Positions 15,959-25,459 of a stretch of 64,000 nt of DNA are shown here, piece by piece. Every line of letters begins with the position of its first letter. Position 1 is the stretch's first letter. The notes beneath the pieces are model-generated. The model was not told where the DNA came from and made no database searches. It saw only the letters and a list, made by a program, of their open reading frames with translations. The position numbers and the translations under genes are program-made. The DNA is from Vulcanimicrobiota bacterium (GTDB lineage: Bacteria > Vulcanimicrobiota > Vulcanimicrobiia > Vulcanimicrobiales > Vulcanimicrobiaceae): NCBI GenBank assembly GCA_030041225.1, contig JASHOG010000135.1:22287-86286 (forward strand), given 5' to 3'.

Positions 15959-16468
15959 CTACGAGCGGTGCGTCTGTGCCGCCGGTGCGCGACGTGCGAA
16001 GAGGTTCAGGATCGCGAGTATGATCGCCGCAACAAATGCCATCACGATCTGGCGCGGATCGGTGACGTAGTGTAGGCCGAACGCGCTATCGAGCGAGTAC
16101 GCACCGTTGCCTGCGAAGGCGATCGCGAGTGCAGCCGCGATATTTCCCGTGTTCAGCTCCCAACCGCCGCTGGAGACGAATACTCCCTTCGTTATATGGA
16201 CCGTGAAGATCGCGACGAGCATAACCATCACGATCAGCGCCGGGCCAATTCCCCCGCCGAGCCCAAGCAGCGTCAAGAGGCCGCCGCCGAACTCCCCCAA
16301 CCCGGCGGAGACGGCAAAGAATATACCCGGCTGAAAGCCAAGGCTTTCCATAAACCGGCCGGTGCCGACGGGGCCGCCACCGCCGAGCCAACCGAAGAGT
16401 TTCTGCGCGCCGTGCGCCGCAACGGCTCCGCCGAGCAGCAGACGCGCCACCAAAATTGCAACGCTCAT
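15959..16468 (-). CDS. DoxX family membrane protein
   Basis: A 169-residue protein with four membrane helices. DoxX marks: LLLGGAVAAHGAQKLFGW with the conserved H-G-x-Q-K, then GxxF and a PG[I/L] turn, ELxGG (GEFGGGLLTLLGLG) and the W-E-L-N segment. Family members are quinone-linked or redox-associated membrane proteins of mixed function. The start ATG 16468 is one base before the stop of the deacetylase gene, so the two are one operon. Confidence 0.88.
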   Translation of the reverse strand: MSVAILVARLLLGGAVAAHGAQKLFGWLGGGGPVGTGRFMESLGFQPGIFFAVSAGLGEFGGGLLTLLGLGGGIGPALIVMVMLVAIFTVHITKGVFVSSGGWELNTGNIAAALAIAFAGNGAYSLDSAFGLHYVTDPRQIVMAFVAAIILAILNLFARRAPAAQTHRS

Positions 16469-16469
16469 G

Positions 16470-17354
16470 CTATCCCGGACCCGAGTCCGTAAGGCCGGGT
16501 TGCGAGGCATCTTCCGTGAGCTCGCGCACAAGGACGAAGCGGACGCCTTCCGCCTCCAGCCTAGGGATCGCCGCTCGCAGCGCTGCCAGGGTCGTCGCGT
16601 GCGGATGGCCGATTGCGATCGCGCTGCCATGGCTTCGCGCGAGCGCGGCGGCCTGCCGGAGCTGCGACTCCGTGTAGGCGACATCGGCTCGATTATCGAG
16701 AAAGACGTCGCGGCTCGCCGTAGGCACGCCGGCAGCACGCGTCGTCTCGGCCGCCACTGATGCGCTCGTCGTCATGGAATCGACAAAGAACAAGTTACCG
16801 TGTCGTGCAATTGCTGCGGCAACATCGCGCATAACGCGCGGATCGGCAGTTGCCTTGCTCCCTTCGTGATTGTTCACGCCTTGTACGAATGGGATGTCGG
16901 CGAGGTCGGCGGAGACCTGCGCTGCGATTTGCGCATCGGACATCGTGGTCGTGATCTTTCCCGGTCCAGGATTGAGATGAGAGCGCGGTTCCATAGGCAG
17001 ATGGAGCATGACGCCTTTCCCCGCGGCCTGCGCCTCATCGGACACCAGACGCGTATAGCGCACGTCGGGAAGGACGGAGAGCGTGATCGGAATAGGAAGT
17101 GCGATGAAGCTCCGTTCCGTGCGCAATCGCTGCCCGCAATCGTCAATGATGATGGCAAGCTCGGCACCTGACGTCCGACGAAAATATGTCGGCGAACTGG
17201 TCGAAACCACGGCCGTGGGCGGAATGCGGAGCGGCAGTCGCGCAACGTGTGGGTGGTGGTGACGGTGCGCGTGGTGGGGCGCCCAGCAACCGGAGAGTGA
17301 GCCGGCGATGACGAGCACCCAGAGCCATCGTGGTCGAGCCGAGGGAGGGTTCAT
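16470..17354 (-). CDS. YibQ-type divergent polysaccharide deacetylase, lipoprotein
   Basis: A 294-residue protein of the divergent polysaccharide deacetylase (YibQ) family. Marks: ELAIIIDDCGQ (the D-D pair), PITLSVLP, EVMLHLPMEP (here GVMLHLPMEP), NNHEGSKATAD, FFVDSMTT and IGHPHATT. A lipobox L-S-G-C near residue 24 and a His-rich stretch suggest an anchored periplasmic protein. The family is often near wall-remodelling genes; its activity is not established. GTG 17363 is an alternative start. Confidence 0.88.
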   Translation of the reverse strand: MNPPSARPRWLWVLVIAGSLSGCWAPHHAHRHHHPHVARLPLRIPPTAVVSTSSPTYFRRTSGAELAIIIDDCGQRLRTERSFIALPIPITLSVLPDVRYTRLVSDEAQAAGKGVMLHLPMEPRSHLNPGPGKITTTMSDAQIAAQVSADLADIPFVQGVNNHEGSKATADPRVMRDVAAAIARHGNLFFVDSMTTSASVAAETTRAAGVPTASRDVFLDNRADVAYTESQLRQAAALARSHGSAIAIGHPHATTLAALRAAIPRLEAEGVRFVLVRELTEDASQPGLTDSGPG

Positions 17355-17859
17355 GCCGTTCACTTCGGCATTAGCGGGAGTAATGGCCCGCTACATTACC
17401 CACCCGCAGGCACATTCGCTCTGGGCAGGCGGCATCGTGGCAGGGATCATGGGCGGATTCCTGTTTCATGCCTTTCTCTTCGCCGTCGGCGCTGCGCACT
17501 ATCCGTCCACGTACCAGTGGATCGCCTCCGGTCTTCTCGGGAAGAGCGCATTCACGAGTGTCGACGGCGCGCTCATCGGCATTTTCCTTCACTTTGTGAT
17601 CTCGATCGCCGCGGCGATTCTCTACGGCTACGCGGGTCAGCTCACGGGGCTTCTCGGCCGGCCCCTGGTCTCCGGCACGATCTTCGGCGTCGTGATGAAT
17701 GCGGCGATGGACCTCATCGCCTTTGAGCGGGGTATCTCCGCTCTCCCGTCCGGCTGGCACGACATCGGCATCGGGCTCGCGGCACACGTGATCTTCTTCG
17801 GGATCCCAATCGCGCTCTTCCTCAGTCGGTACGAGCGCGTTACGGTTCCCTACGTGTAG
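17353..17859 (+). CDS. Hypothetical four-helix membrane protein
   Basis: A 168-residue protein with about four membrane helices (GGIVAGIMGGFLFHAFLFAVG; IGIFLHFVISIAAAIL; SGTIFGVVMNAAMDLIAF; AAHVIFFGIPIALFL). ATG 17383 is an alternative start with an upstream GGGAG and would remove the two-base overlap with the divergent deacetylase start. The His residues in helices could bind metal or haem, but no family was recognised. Six bases separate it from aroC. Confidence 0.65.
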   Translation: MPFTSALAGVMARYITHPQAHSLWAGGIVAGIMGGFLFHAFLFAVGAAHYPSTYQWIASGLLGKSAFTSVDGALIGIFLHFVISIAAAILYGYAGQLTGLLGRPLVSGTIFGVVMNAAMDLIAFERGISALPSGWHDIGIGLAAHVIFFGIPIALFLSRYERVTVPYV

Positions 17860-17864
17860 CGGGA

Positions 17865-19025
17865 GTGTTTCGCTATTTGACTGCCGGTGAATCGCACGGG
17901 CCGGCGCTCGTCGGTATACTCGATGGTTTACCCGCACATCTACGTATCGACGTAGCTCGCGTCAATGAGACGCTCGCACGCCGACAGGGCGGATACGGCC
18001 GCGGCGGCCGCATGAAGATCGAGCAGGACGAAGTCGAGCTCCTCGCGGGCGTTCGGGGTTCGCAGACGCTCGGATCGCCGGTCGCCGTCATGATTCGAAA
18101 TCGGGATTACGAGAACAACAAGGCGCTCATGGACCCAATTGCCGGCGGAGGGCCACCGTTGACGAATCCACGTCCGGGGCACGCCGATTATGCCGGCGCA
18201 CTCAAGTACCGTCATCGGGACTTGCGCAACGTGCTCGAGCGCGCTTCAGCGCGCGAAACCGCAATGCGCGTCTGCCTCGGAGCACTCTGTGCCCAGTTCC
18301 TCGAGGCCCTCGGCATCGAAACACGCAGTTATGTGAGCAGCATTGGGAGTATCCACGCGCCGGAGCTCGATGACTGGAGTCAAGACGACGTCGAGCGCAG
18401 CGAGGTGCGCTGTCCGGATCCGAAGAGCGCGCAGGCGATGATCGAGGCGATCGAGGCGGCGAAGAGGGCCGGTGATACGCTCGGCGGCAGTTTCATCCTG
18501 CGCGTTGACGGGCTTCCAGCGGGGATTGGAAGTAACCGCCAGCCGAATCAGCGCCTTGACGGCGTGCTCGCAGGGGCTCTCATGGGAATGCAGACGGTGA
18601 AGGCTGTCGAGGTGGGTATAGGCGCAAGCGCAGCCTCACTGCCCGGTTCACAGGCGCACGATCGCTTCACGCTCGGTGAAGGGGAAGACCTTGTCGTGCG
18701 GGCGAGCAATCGTGCCGGCGGTATCGAGGGCGGGATGTCAAACGGCCAGCCGCTCGTGCTCCGCATCTTCGTCAAGCCGATTGCAACGCTTATGAAGCCG
18801 GCGCCCTCGGTAAACCTTCACGAACGTTCGACTGCACCGGCGATGGTCGTGCGCAGCGATGTCTGCGTCGTACCTGCTGCGGCAATAGTCGGCGAGGCAA
18901 TGTTACGGCTCGCGCTCACGGGACCCGTGCTCGAGAAGTACGGCGGCGACTCTCTGGAGGAGACGCTCGATAACATGCGCCGCTCCACTGACGCGGCGGA
19001 GCAACTCTTCCAACGTGGCGACTGA
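17865..19025 (+). CDS. aroC: Chorismate synthase
   Basis: A 386-residue FMN-dependent enzyme that makes chorismate from EPSP, the last step of the shikimate pathway. Family signatures are present: GESHGPAL near the N-terminus, R-R-Q-G-G-Y-G-R-G-x-R-M, RPGHADYAGALKY, RASARETAMR, and SNRAGGIEGGMSNG. Length is normal and the start is GTG 17865. It overlaps aroK by 11 bases. Confidence 0.97.
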   Translation: MFRYLTAGESHGPALVGILDGLPAHLRIDVARVNETLARRQGGYGRGGRMKIEQDEVELLAGVRGSQTLGSPVAVMIRNRDYENNKALMDPIAGGGPPLTNPRPGHADYAGALKYRHRDLRNVLERASARETAMRVCLGALCAQFLEALGIETRSYVSSIGSIHAPELDDWSQDDVERSEVRCPDPKSAQAMIEAIEAAKRAGDTLGGSFILRVDGLPAGIGSNRQPNQRLDGVLAGALMGMQTVKAVEVGIGASAASLPGSQAHDRFTLGEGEDLVVRASNRAGGIEGGMSNGQPLVLRIFVKPIATLMKPAPSVNLHERSTAPAMVVRSDVCVVPAAAIVGEAMLRLALTGPVLEKYGGDSLEETLDNMRRSTDAAEQLFQRGD

Positions 19026-19566
19026 CAAGCGACACATTGCGCTGATCGGCTTCATGGCATCGGGCAAATCGACCGTCGGCGTGCGCTTGGCACGCGTGCT
19101 GGGCCGTCGTTTCGTCGACATCGATGAGGAGATCGCATCTGCGCACGGTCCGATCGAGAAGATTTTCACTCGGCAGGGAGAGTCGGCGTTCCGCCGCCAC
19201 GAAAGCCGAGCCATTGCCGCGGCACTCGCGCGGAAGGAGCCCTCGGTCATCGCAACCGGTGGCGGCGCACCCACGGATGCTCGGACGCGTACGCTGCTTG
19301 CCGAACGGAGTTATCGCATCTTTCTTTCCGTTTCGGTGGAGCGTATCGAACGGCGGCTTCGTCGCGCGAAGGCACCCCGGCCGATGCTCGGCGAGAACCC
19401 AACGCACAATCAAATTCTGGAGCTCTACGAGCGCCGGCTTCCGTACTATCGAGAGGCGGAGTTCACGCTGGAGTGCAACGGCCTGAGGGAACGAGCCATC
19501 TGCGACGCGCTCGTCGCGCACGTAGCAGACCCGAACGAGGGAACGATCCGTGAGTGCGCGCAGTAG
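19015..19566 (+). CDS. aroK: Shikimate kinase
   Basis: A 183-residue kinase for shikimate 3-phosphorylation. The P-loop is GFMASGKST, the shikimate-binding parts are D-I-D-E-E, F-R-x-x-E and TGGGAP, and the lid region has R-P-M-L (KAPRPMLGE). The start is GTG 19015 inside aroC, and the stop lies inside aroB. Confidence 0.95.
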   Translation: MATDKRHIALIGFMASGKSTVGVRLARVLGRRFVDIDEEIASAHGPIEKIFTRQGESAFRRHESRAIAAALARKEPSVIATGGGAPTDARTRTLLAERSYRIFLSVSVERIERRLRRAKAPRPMLGENPTHNQILELYERRLPYYREAEFTLECNGLRERAICDALVAHVADPNEGTIRECAQ

Positions 19567-20602
19567 GCGCCTGGGATATCCTGTCGTCATAGCGCGTGAC
19601 GCACGCCCGGCTCTGCGGCGTGCCATTCGCGCCCACGCCGGTGCGTGCGTCGTGCTCTGTGACGCGCAGCCGGACGTGGCAGCTCTCGCGCGAACGATCG
19701 ATCGGCGGCTTCCGCTACACGCGTTTGCGCTTCAGGAGCGGCGAAAGCGCCTCTTGTATGTGGAGCGCGTCCTTGACGTGCTGGCGGCATCCGGAGCGGA
19801 TCGCATGACGCTGGTCGTGGGCGTCGGCGGCGGTGTCGCGAGCGACCTCTTCGGCGTCGCTGCGGGCCTCTATATGCGCGGCATCCCGTACATGCATCTT
19901 GCGACGTCACTCGTCGCCATGGCCGACGCGGCGATCGGAGGGAAGACGGGCGTTGATCTACGCGCGGGAAAGAACCTCGCCGGAATCTTCCGGAACCCCG
20001 TCGCCGTCTTCGCACAGATCGGTGCGTTGCAGACGCTCCCACCTCGCTCGGTGCGCGAGGGGCTCGCAGAGATCGTCAAGGCCGCAATCATCGCAGATCC
20101 CGCCCTGTTTGCGAGGCTAGAGCGTCTCGCGGACGTGCCGTTCGCGCAGTGGCCGTGGGAACGCATCGTGAGACGAGCCGTTCAGATCAAGAGCGCGATC
20201 GTCGCGAGGGATCCAACGGAAACCGGCACGCGTGAGCTCTTGAATCTCGGCCATACCTTTGCACATGCCTACGAACGCGCGAGCGGCTACCGCATCAGGC
20301 ACGGGGCGGCGGTCGCGCTCGGCTTACGAGCGGCTGGACTGCTTGCGCTGCGCCTCGGGCGCTTCTCGCGTCGGGAGCAGCTTCGGGTGGTCACGCTGCT
20401 TTCCGCGCTGCGGATGCCGCTGTGCGCAGATGTCGACCCCAAGTCGGCATTTGAGACGATGCAGCACGACAAGAAGCGCCGCCACCGGCGCCTGCGCTTC
20501 GTCATACCGAACGCAATCGGCGACGTCTCGTACGGTGTGGAGGCGCCGAAACCCGACGTGCTTGCGGTGCTGCGTGAGATGAGCGGGCCGCCTCAGTTGT
20601 GA
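19550..20602 (+). CDS. aroB: 3-dehydroquinate synthase
   Basis: A 350-residue NAD- and zinc-dependent enzyme for the second shikimate step. Visible parts: GVGGGVASDLFG (nucleotide loop), PTSLVAMADAAIGGKTGVD (here ATSLVAMADAAIGGKTG), zinc ligands Glu in GLAEIVKAA and His in NLGHTFAHA, and M-Q-H-D-K-K. The start is GTG 19550 and it overlaps priA by four bases (GTGA). Confidence 0.95.
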   Translation: MSARSRRLGYPVVIARDARPALRRAIRAHAGACVVLCDAQPDVAALARTIDRRLPLHAFALQERRKRLLYVERVLDVLAASGADRMTLVVGVGGGVASDLFGVAAGLYMRGIPYMHLATSLVAMADAAIGGKTGVDLRAGKNLAGIFRNPVAVFAQIGALQTLPPRSVREGLAEIVKAAIIADPALFARLERLADVPFAQWPWERIVRRAVQIKSAIVARDPTETGTRELLNLGHTFAHAYERASGYRIRHGAAVALGLRAAGLLALRLGRFSRREQLRVVTLLSALRMPLCADVDPKSAFETMQHDKKRRHRRLRFVIPNAIGDVSYGVEAPKPDVLAVLREMSGPPQL

Positions 20603-22980
20603 GGTGCGTCGATGCACTTCCGGCGATACGCTCCTCGCGACTGGATCTGCCGTTCACGTACGATGCCGGCGGGCTCTCGCTCAGAGTCGGCGACGTCATT
20701 CGCGTACCCCTCGGACGGCGTGAGATTTTGGCGTACGTCATTCGCGCGCCCTACGATCATGAAGAACAAGAGAATCTCAGAGGAGTCATCGGCCTCGCGG
20801 ACGCCCCTCGCGCCTTTGATGAGACGGGGCTCGACCTCGCGCGCTTCGTTGCGGATCGCTATCTCTGCACGCTCGGCGAAGCGCTGAGCGCGGTCATCCG
20901 CGGCGAGTCACTGCCGCATTTCGAGGATCGGCTCGTGCGCGTTACGGCCGGGCCGGATTGGCAACGACACCCTGCGATCCCCCGACGACTGCTGACGCTC
21001 ATCTGGGAGGACTTTGACGAGAGTTTCTCGCTCCAACGGCTGCTTCGCCATCCCGCCGCCAGGCGTATCGCCGATCGCCCCGCGCTTCTGCGCCACGTGC
21101 AACGCCTGGTACGTTCGGGTGACCTACGGCGCGAGCGCCTCTTGCGCAAGCCGCGGAGCCACGAGCATCGCGTCCGCGTGCTCTATCCGGGGAACGCTCC
21201 GGCAAAGGGAGCGCGTAGCGAGGCGTTGCGAAAGCTCGTCGAAGCCCACCCCGGCATCGCACGCGCGGATGTGCTCCTTGCCGGTTTCTCGAGCGCTCTC
21301 ATCCTGCGAGCTCAGCAGGCAGGCGTGGTCAGTGAGGCGATCGAGCGGCCCGAACGAGCTGGTGAAGCTGCCGCTGCGAAGTTGCCGGAGCCCAACGACG
21401 AGCAACGCCTCGCGCTAGAGCAAATCGCTTGCGCCCTGGACACTCGGCGTTTTACGCAGATTCTTCTCCACGGCGTCACGGCGAGCGGAAAAACGCTCGT
21501 CTATCTACGAGCGATCGAGCGAGTCGTTCGTGAGGGAGGTAGGGCGATCGTCCTGGTCCCCGAGATATCTTTGACGCCACAGACCGCGATACAGTTCGAG
21601 GCGCTCTTCGGTGGACGCGTTGCGATGCTGCATTCCGCACTCTCCGAGCCGGAGCGAATCAGCGCGTGGGAGGCGTGTGCTCGCGGCGAGATCGATGTGG
21701 TGATCGGTGCGCGTAGTGCCGTCTTCGCACCAGTACGTGACGTGCGACTCATCGTCGTTGACGAGGCGCATGAATCGACGTACAAACAGGAGATAGTTCC
21801 ACGCTACCACGCGGTCGCAGTGGCCGCCGAGCGCATGCGCCTCAAAGGCGGCGTGGTGATCCTCGGAAGCGCAACGCCGTCGCTCGAGTCCTACGCAGCC
21901 GCGCGCACGGGACGTATCGATCTCATCGAGCTTCATGACAGAGCTTCCGGCCACGCGATGCCCCGTGTCGAGATCGTCGACCTGACGCACGAGCTCGCTG
22001 GAGGCAAACGCGCGATTTTCTCGACCGCACTCGCACAAGCGCTCGCGGAGCGCCTGGCCGGCGGTGAGAAAAGCGTGCTCTTCGTCAATCGCCGAGGCAG
22101 CGCGCGTTTTTTGCTCTGCCGCGACTGTGGGTCAGTTCCGGAGTGCCCTCGCTGCAGCATCTCGCTCGCAGTGCACCGCGAAGAGGAGCTCTTGCGCTGT
22201 CATTACTGTGACCATCACCGGCGCATCCCTGCGCGCTGCCCGAAGTGTGGCGGCGAGCGGCTTAGTGAGCTCGGGGTCGGAACTGAGCGCGTCGCCGCCG
22301 AGGTGGCGCGCCTCTTCCCTGATGCAAAGGTTCTCCGTATGGACTCGGATACCACGACGCGCGTCGGGGATCACGCACGCATTCTCCGGACGTTCGAAGA
22401 AGAAGGCGATGTTCTGGTCGGCACGCAGATGGTTGCCAAGGGTCTTGACTTCCCCGCGGTAACGCTCACCGGCGTCGTCTGCGCCGACATCGGTCTCCAC
22501 CTACCGGACTTTCGCGCAGCCGAGCGCACATTCGCGCTAGTCATGCAGGCCTGCGGGCGCAGTGGCCGGGCGCGTCCCGGCCTGGCGATCGTGCAGACCT
22601 ATGCGCCGGAACATCCGGCTATTCGATATGCGGCAGCGCACGATTACGCTTCTTTTGCAGAAGAAGAGCTCGCCGAGCGCCGCGTGCTCGGCTATCCGCC
22701 GTCGGCACGTTTGGTGTACTTGGGCGTAATCGGCCGCAGCCGCGAGCAGACTGCAACGGTCGCAGCGCGGTATGCCGAAGCGCTACGAGCATACGAGATT
22801 GCCGAAGTCCTTGGGCCCGCGCCTTACCCAATCGCTCGGTTGAACAACGAGTGGCGTTTCCGCATAGCGTTACGGACGCGGCACGCCTCGGCCCTACGAC
22901 GCGCGATCAGGGAACGCATCGTACCGCTCGCGGCATCCGACCACGCGACGCGCCTCGCTATCATCGTAGACCCGATGTAG
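20599..22980 (+). CDS. priA: Primosomal replication restart helicase PriA
   Basis: A 793-residue superfamily 2 helicase that restarts stalled forks. Order: N-terminal 3'-DNA-binding domain, P-loop GVTASGKT (residues ~295), DEAH box (VVDEAHEST), the zinc-binding insertion with paired C-x2-C motifs (CRDC, CPRC, CHYC, CPKC), then the C-terminal helicase motifs with GTQMVAKGLDF and the QACGRSGR motif (usually QVAGRAGR). Length is normal. It is translationally coupled to aroB. Confidence 0.96.
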   Translation: MRCVDALPAIRSSRLDLPFTYDAGGLSLRVGDVIRVPLGRREILAYVIRAPYDHEEQENLRGVIGLADAPRAFDETGLDLARFVADRYLCTLGEALSAVIRGESLPHFEDRLVRVTAGPDWQRHPAIPRRLLTLIWEDFDESFSLQRLLRHPAARRIADRPALLRHVQRLVRSGDLRRERLLRKPRSHEHRVRVLYPGNAPAKGARSEALRKLVEAHPGIARADVLLAGFSSALILRAQQAGVVSEAIERPERAGEAAAAKLPEPNDEQRLALEQIACALDTRRFTQILLHGVTASGKTLVYLRAIERVVREGGRAIVLVPEISLTPQTAIQFEALFGGRVAMLHSALSEPERISAWEACARGEIDVVIGARSAVFAPVRDVRLIVVDEAHESTYKQEIVPRYHAVAVAAERMRLKGGVVILGSATPSLESYAAARTGRIDLIELHDRASGHAMPRVEIVDLTHELAGGKRAIFSTALAQALAERLAGGEKSVLFVNRRGSARFLLCRDCGSVPECPRCSISLAVHREEELLRCHYCDHHRRIPARCPKCGGERLSELGVGTERVAAEVARLFPDAKVLRMDSDTTTRVGDHARILRTFEEEGDVLVGTQMVAKGLDFPAVTLTGVVCADIGLHLPDFRAAERTFALVMQACGRSGRARPGLAIVQTYAPEHPAIRYAAAHDYASFAEEELAERRVLGYPPSARLVYLGVIGRSREQTATVAARYAEALRAYEIAEVLGPAPYPIARLNNEWRFRIALRTRHASALRRAIRERIVPLAASDHATRLAIIVDPM

Positions 22981-23005
22981 CCGGTTCATGCGCGAGAGCG
23001 GAGCG

Positions 23006-23293
23006 CTACGACCTCTTCTTGCTGGGCGCCTTACGGCTTTTCTGCGCTTTGGGCGGAGACGCGCTCTTGTGCAGTCTTCTCGCCAGCCTCGACTTCTTGC
23101 GCGCCGCCTTGTTCGGGTGAATGCGCTTCCTACGTGCTGCCTTGTCGAAGGCGCTCTCGACCTCAGGAGCATCGACCTCGCCGCCTGCGGCGCTCTTGAA
23201 GAGCGTCTTCAAGCGACTCGTTACCTCTTTATTCTGCGCTGCGCGCTTGTTGCTCTGGCGCACCCATTTCTCGGCGGCCTTGATGTTGGGCAT
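23006..23293 (-). CDS. rpsT: 30S ribosomal protein S20 (bS20)
   Basis: A 95-residue basic protein starting MPNIKAAEKWVRQSNKRAAQN, matching bS20, with FKSAAGG, and IHPNKAARKKSRLARRL near residue 60-75. The last ~20 residues are Lys/Ser/Pro-rich, longer than usual. Its ATG shares one base with the rsgA stop (TAATG), so the two are translationally coupled. Confidence 0.95.
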   Translation of the reverse strand: MPNIKAAEKWVRQSNKRAAQNKEVTSRLKTLFKSAAGGEVDAPEVESAFDKAARRKRIHPNKAARKKSRLARRLHKSASPPKAQKSRKAPSKKRS

Positions 23294-24198
23294 TACTGGA
23301 CCATAGCATGGGCAGGCCCCGCACGCAAGATTTGCCGGTAGCTCGCGTAGCGCCCGGCATCAATCGCTCCGTCGCTGACGGCTTCTCGAATTGCGCAGCC
23401 CGGTTCTTGGAGATGCGTGCAATCCGAAAAGCGGCAGCGTTGCACGAACCGTTCCATCTCGACGAAGGCCGATGCGAGCTCCTGCGGCGCGATGGGGCCG
23501 AGACCGAACTCCGCAACCCCCGGACTATCTATAAGGAAGCCGCCCGCGAGACGATAGAGCCGTGCGGTCGTCGTCGTTTGGCGTCCCAGACCGTGGCGTG
23601 AGAGCTCTCCGACGGCTGCTTGACCACCGAGCGCACGAAAGATCGTGCTCTTCCCGACGCCGGAGACCCCGCAAAGGAGCGAGCTACGCTCTCGCAGCAT
23701 CGCTCGCAACTCTTCGACATGCTCGCCGTGCTTCGGGTCCACCACGAGCGTCGCGTAGCCGAGGCGCGCGTACAAGCCCTCCCAGCTCTGCACGGCGCCA
23801 GGCGGCGCGAGATCCGGCTTTGTGAGGACGACAAAAGCCGTGATTCCTTCGATCTCGGCGAAGGCCAAGAGCCGATCCAAAATCGTCGCACGCGGGGCTG
23901 GGAGCGCGAGCGCCGTCACGGTGACGAGCGTGTCGACGTTCGCGGCAATGGTCTTTTCCCGTCCATCCGGTGCGCGCCGCACGAGTGTCGAACGCCGCGC
24001 ATCGAGATGCTCTATCAGGACCTGTTCGTCGTCGAGAAGCCGAACGTAGGCGACATCGCCCGGGACCGGCATGGAGCGTCGTCCTCGCACGCGCCGCAAG
24101 GCGGCAAGGCGCGGCAGTGAGTCGTTCTCCAGTGCTACCCAAGCGGAGTTTCGTCCGGTCGAGATCACGAGGCTGCGGTAAAGCTCGCTCACGCGCAA
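23293..24198 (-). CDS. rsgA: Ribosome small-subunit GTPase RsgA
   Basis: A 301-residue circularly permuted GTPase that checks 30S maturation. Order: OB domain (residues ~15-75), G4 LTKPD, then G1 GVSGVGKS and G3 DSPG in permuted order, and the C-terminal zinc motif (CRFSDCTHLQEPGC: C-x4-C-x-H-x5-C). The start is TTG 24198 (or GTG 24192). It is coupled to rpsT, so a 30S protein and its maturation factor are made together. Confidence 0.95.
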   Translation of the reverse strand: MRVSELYRSLVISTGRNSAWVALENDSLPRLAALRRVRGRRSMPVPGDVAYVRLLDDEQVLIEHLDARRSTLVRRAPDGREKTIAANVDTLVTVTALALPAPRATILDRLLAFAEIEGITAFVVLTKPDLAPPGAVQSWEGLYARLGYATLVVDPKHGEHVEELRAMLRERSSLLCGVSGVGKSTIFRALGGQAAVGELSRHGLGRQTTTTARLYRLAGGFLIDSPGVAEFGLGPIAPQELASAFVEMERFVQRCRFSDCTHLQEPGCAIREAVSDGAIDAGRYASYRQILRAGPAHAMVQ

Positions 24199-24239
24199 GA
24201 GCGACGGCTGCGGACGCCTAACAGAGCAGTGGTACCGGA

Positions 24240-24584
24240 ATGAGCGAGCCCATCATCGTTGCAGTTTTCCCCTCACTGCCGCAAGCCTTGCCTGCTCTCG
24301 AACGCGCCCTCGCGGGGCCTGGGGCGCCGGATGGGATTCGCTCTGTACGCCGCTCCGAGGACTCGATCGTGGTCGAATGGGACCCCGCTCGGAGTGCCGT
24401 CCGCCTCGTGATGGGGGCCATCGATGCCGAGCTGCGACGATACAATGCCTCGCGGCGCACCGAGCTGCTCGTTCCGCTCTCTGAGGAACGGCTCGCCGAG
24501 ATTGCTGCAGCCGAGCTTCACGCGCCGGAGATCTCTCCCGACCGCATCCTCGAACGGCTGCTGGCGAAGGCCGGTCTGTGCTGA
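24240..24584 (+). CDS. Small conserved-looking protein upstream of cdaA
   Basis: A 114-residue protein with no recognised family. The N-terminal half looks like a small alpha/beta domain: strand IIVAVFP, helix with LPALERAL, strand SIVVEWDP, and helix VRLVMGAIDAELRRY. Its stop lies inside cdaA (seven-base overlap), so it is the first gene of the c-di-AMP operon and likely coupled to it. Two beta-alpha-beta units with ~24240-24470 coding could be a ferredoxin-like fold (inference). A role linked to CdaA is suggested by position only. Confidence 0.55.
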   Translation: MSEPIIVAVFPSLPQALPALERALAGPGAPDGIRSVRRSEDSIVVEWDPARSAVRLVMGAIDAELRRYNASRRTELLVPLSEERLAEIAAAELHAPEISPDRILERLLAKAGLC

Positions 24585-25459
24585 GCTCGATTTTCAACTA
24601 CGTCGGCATCACCGACGTCATCGATGTCCTGGCCACATCGGTGCTCATCTACTATTTTCTCCTGCTCATTCGCGGGACGCGCGCCGTACAGATTCTCATA
24701 GGTGTGCTCGTGTTACTTGCGATTATGGGCATGGCAAATCTCTTCCATCTCTACCTGATGGCGACGATCCTCGACCTGCTCGCGGCCGTCGGACTCGTCT
24801 CTCTCCCAATCATCTTTCAGCCGGAGCTTCGGCGCGCACTCGAACAGCTTGGGCGAGGCGGTTTCTTTCGTATGGGCATGGAGTCGATAGAGTCGAAGCG
24901 CACGCAGGACCCCGCAATTGCGGTCCTTGCCGAAGCAGCGTTGTTGCTATCGCGCAGCCGCGTCGGCGCCCTCATCGTCATCGAGCAGCAGAGCGGGCTC
25001 AAGGACTTCGTGGAGAGCGGCACCGCATTGGACGCGCGCCTCTCCATCGAGCTGCTGCTCGCGATCTTCAATACGCGCTCTCCGCTTCACGACGGGGCCG
25101 TTCTCGTGCGCGGTGCGACGGTGGAAGCAGCGGGCTGCTTCTTGCCGCTCGCGGAGCCGCGCATCGACGAGCGGCGCGTGGGGACGCGCCATCGTGCCGC
25201 GCTTGGGCTGACCGAGCAGACCGACGCGGTCGTGATCGTCGTCTCCGAAGAGAGCGGTACGATCACGATTGCCCGTAACGGGAAACTCACGCGCCCGGTC
25301 GAGGAGGAGCAACGGCTGCTCCGCATGTTGCTCGCGATGACTCGCGGACCACGCGAGCGGCGCGCCCCCACCGACTTCGTGACGCAACTGCGCAGCCGGA
25401 TCTTCCCGCCGAACCGCCAAGAATCACGTGCAGATCATCCGCAAGAACTTCACACTTAA
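24578..25459 (+). CDS. cdaA: Diadenylate cyclase CdaA
   Basis: A 293-residue membrane enzyme that makes cyclic di-AMP from two ATP. Three N-terminal membrane helices (residues ~10-85) precede the DAC domain with the catalytic DGA motif (LHDGAVLV) and the ATP-binding RHR motif (GTRHRAALGL). The C-terminal ~45 residues are basic and Pro-rich. The start is GTG 24578. It overlaps cdaR by 32 bases, and cdaA-cdaR-glmM is the order known from Firmicutes. Confidence 0.96.
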   Translation: MLSSIFNYVGITDVIDVLATSVLIYYFLLLIRGTRAVQILIGVLVLLAIMGMANLFHLYLMATILDLLAAVGLVSLPIIFQPELRRALEQLGRGGFFRMGMESIESKRTQDPAIAVLAEAALLLSRSRVGALIVIEQQSGLKDFVESGTALDARLSIELLLAIFNTRSPLHDGAVLVRGATVEAAGCFLPLAEPRIDERRVGTRHRAALGLTEQTDAVVIVVSEESGTITIARNGKLTRPVEEEQRLLRMLLAMTRGPRERRAPTDFVTQLRSRIFPPNRQESRADHPQELHT

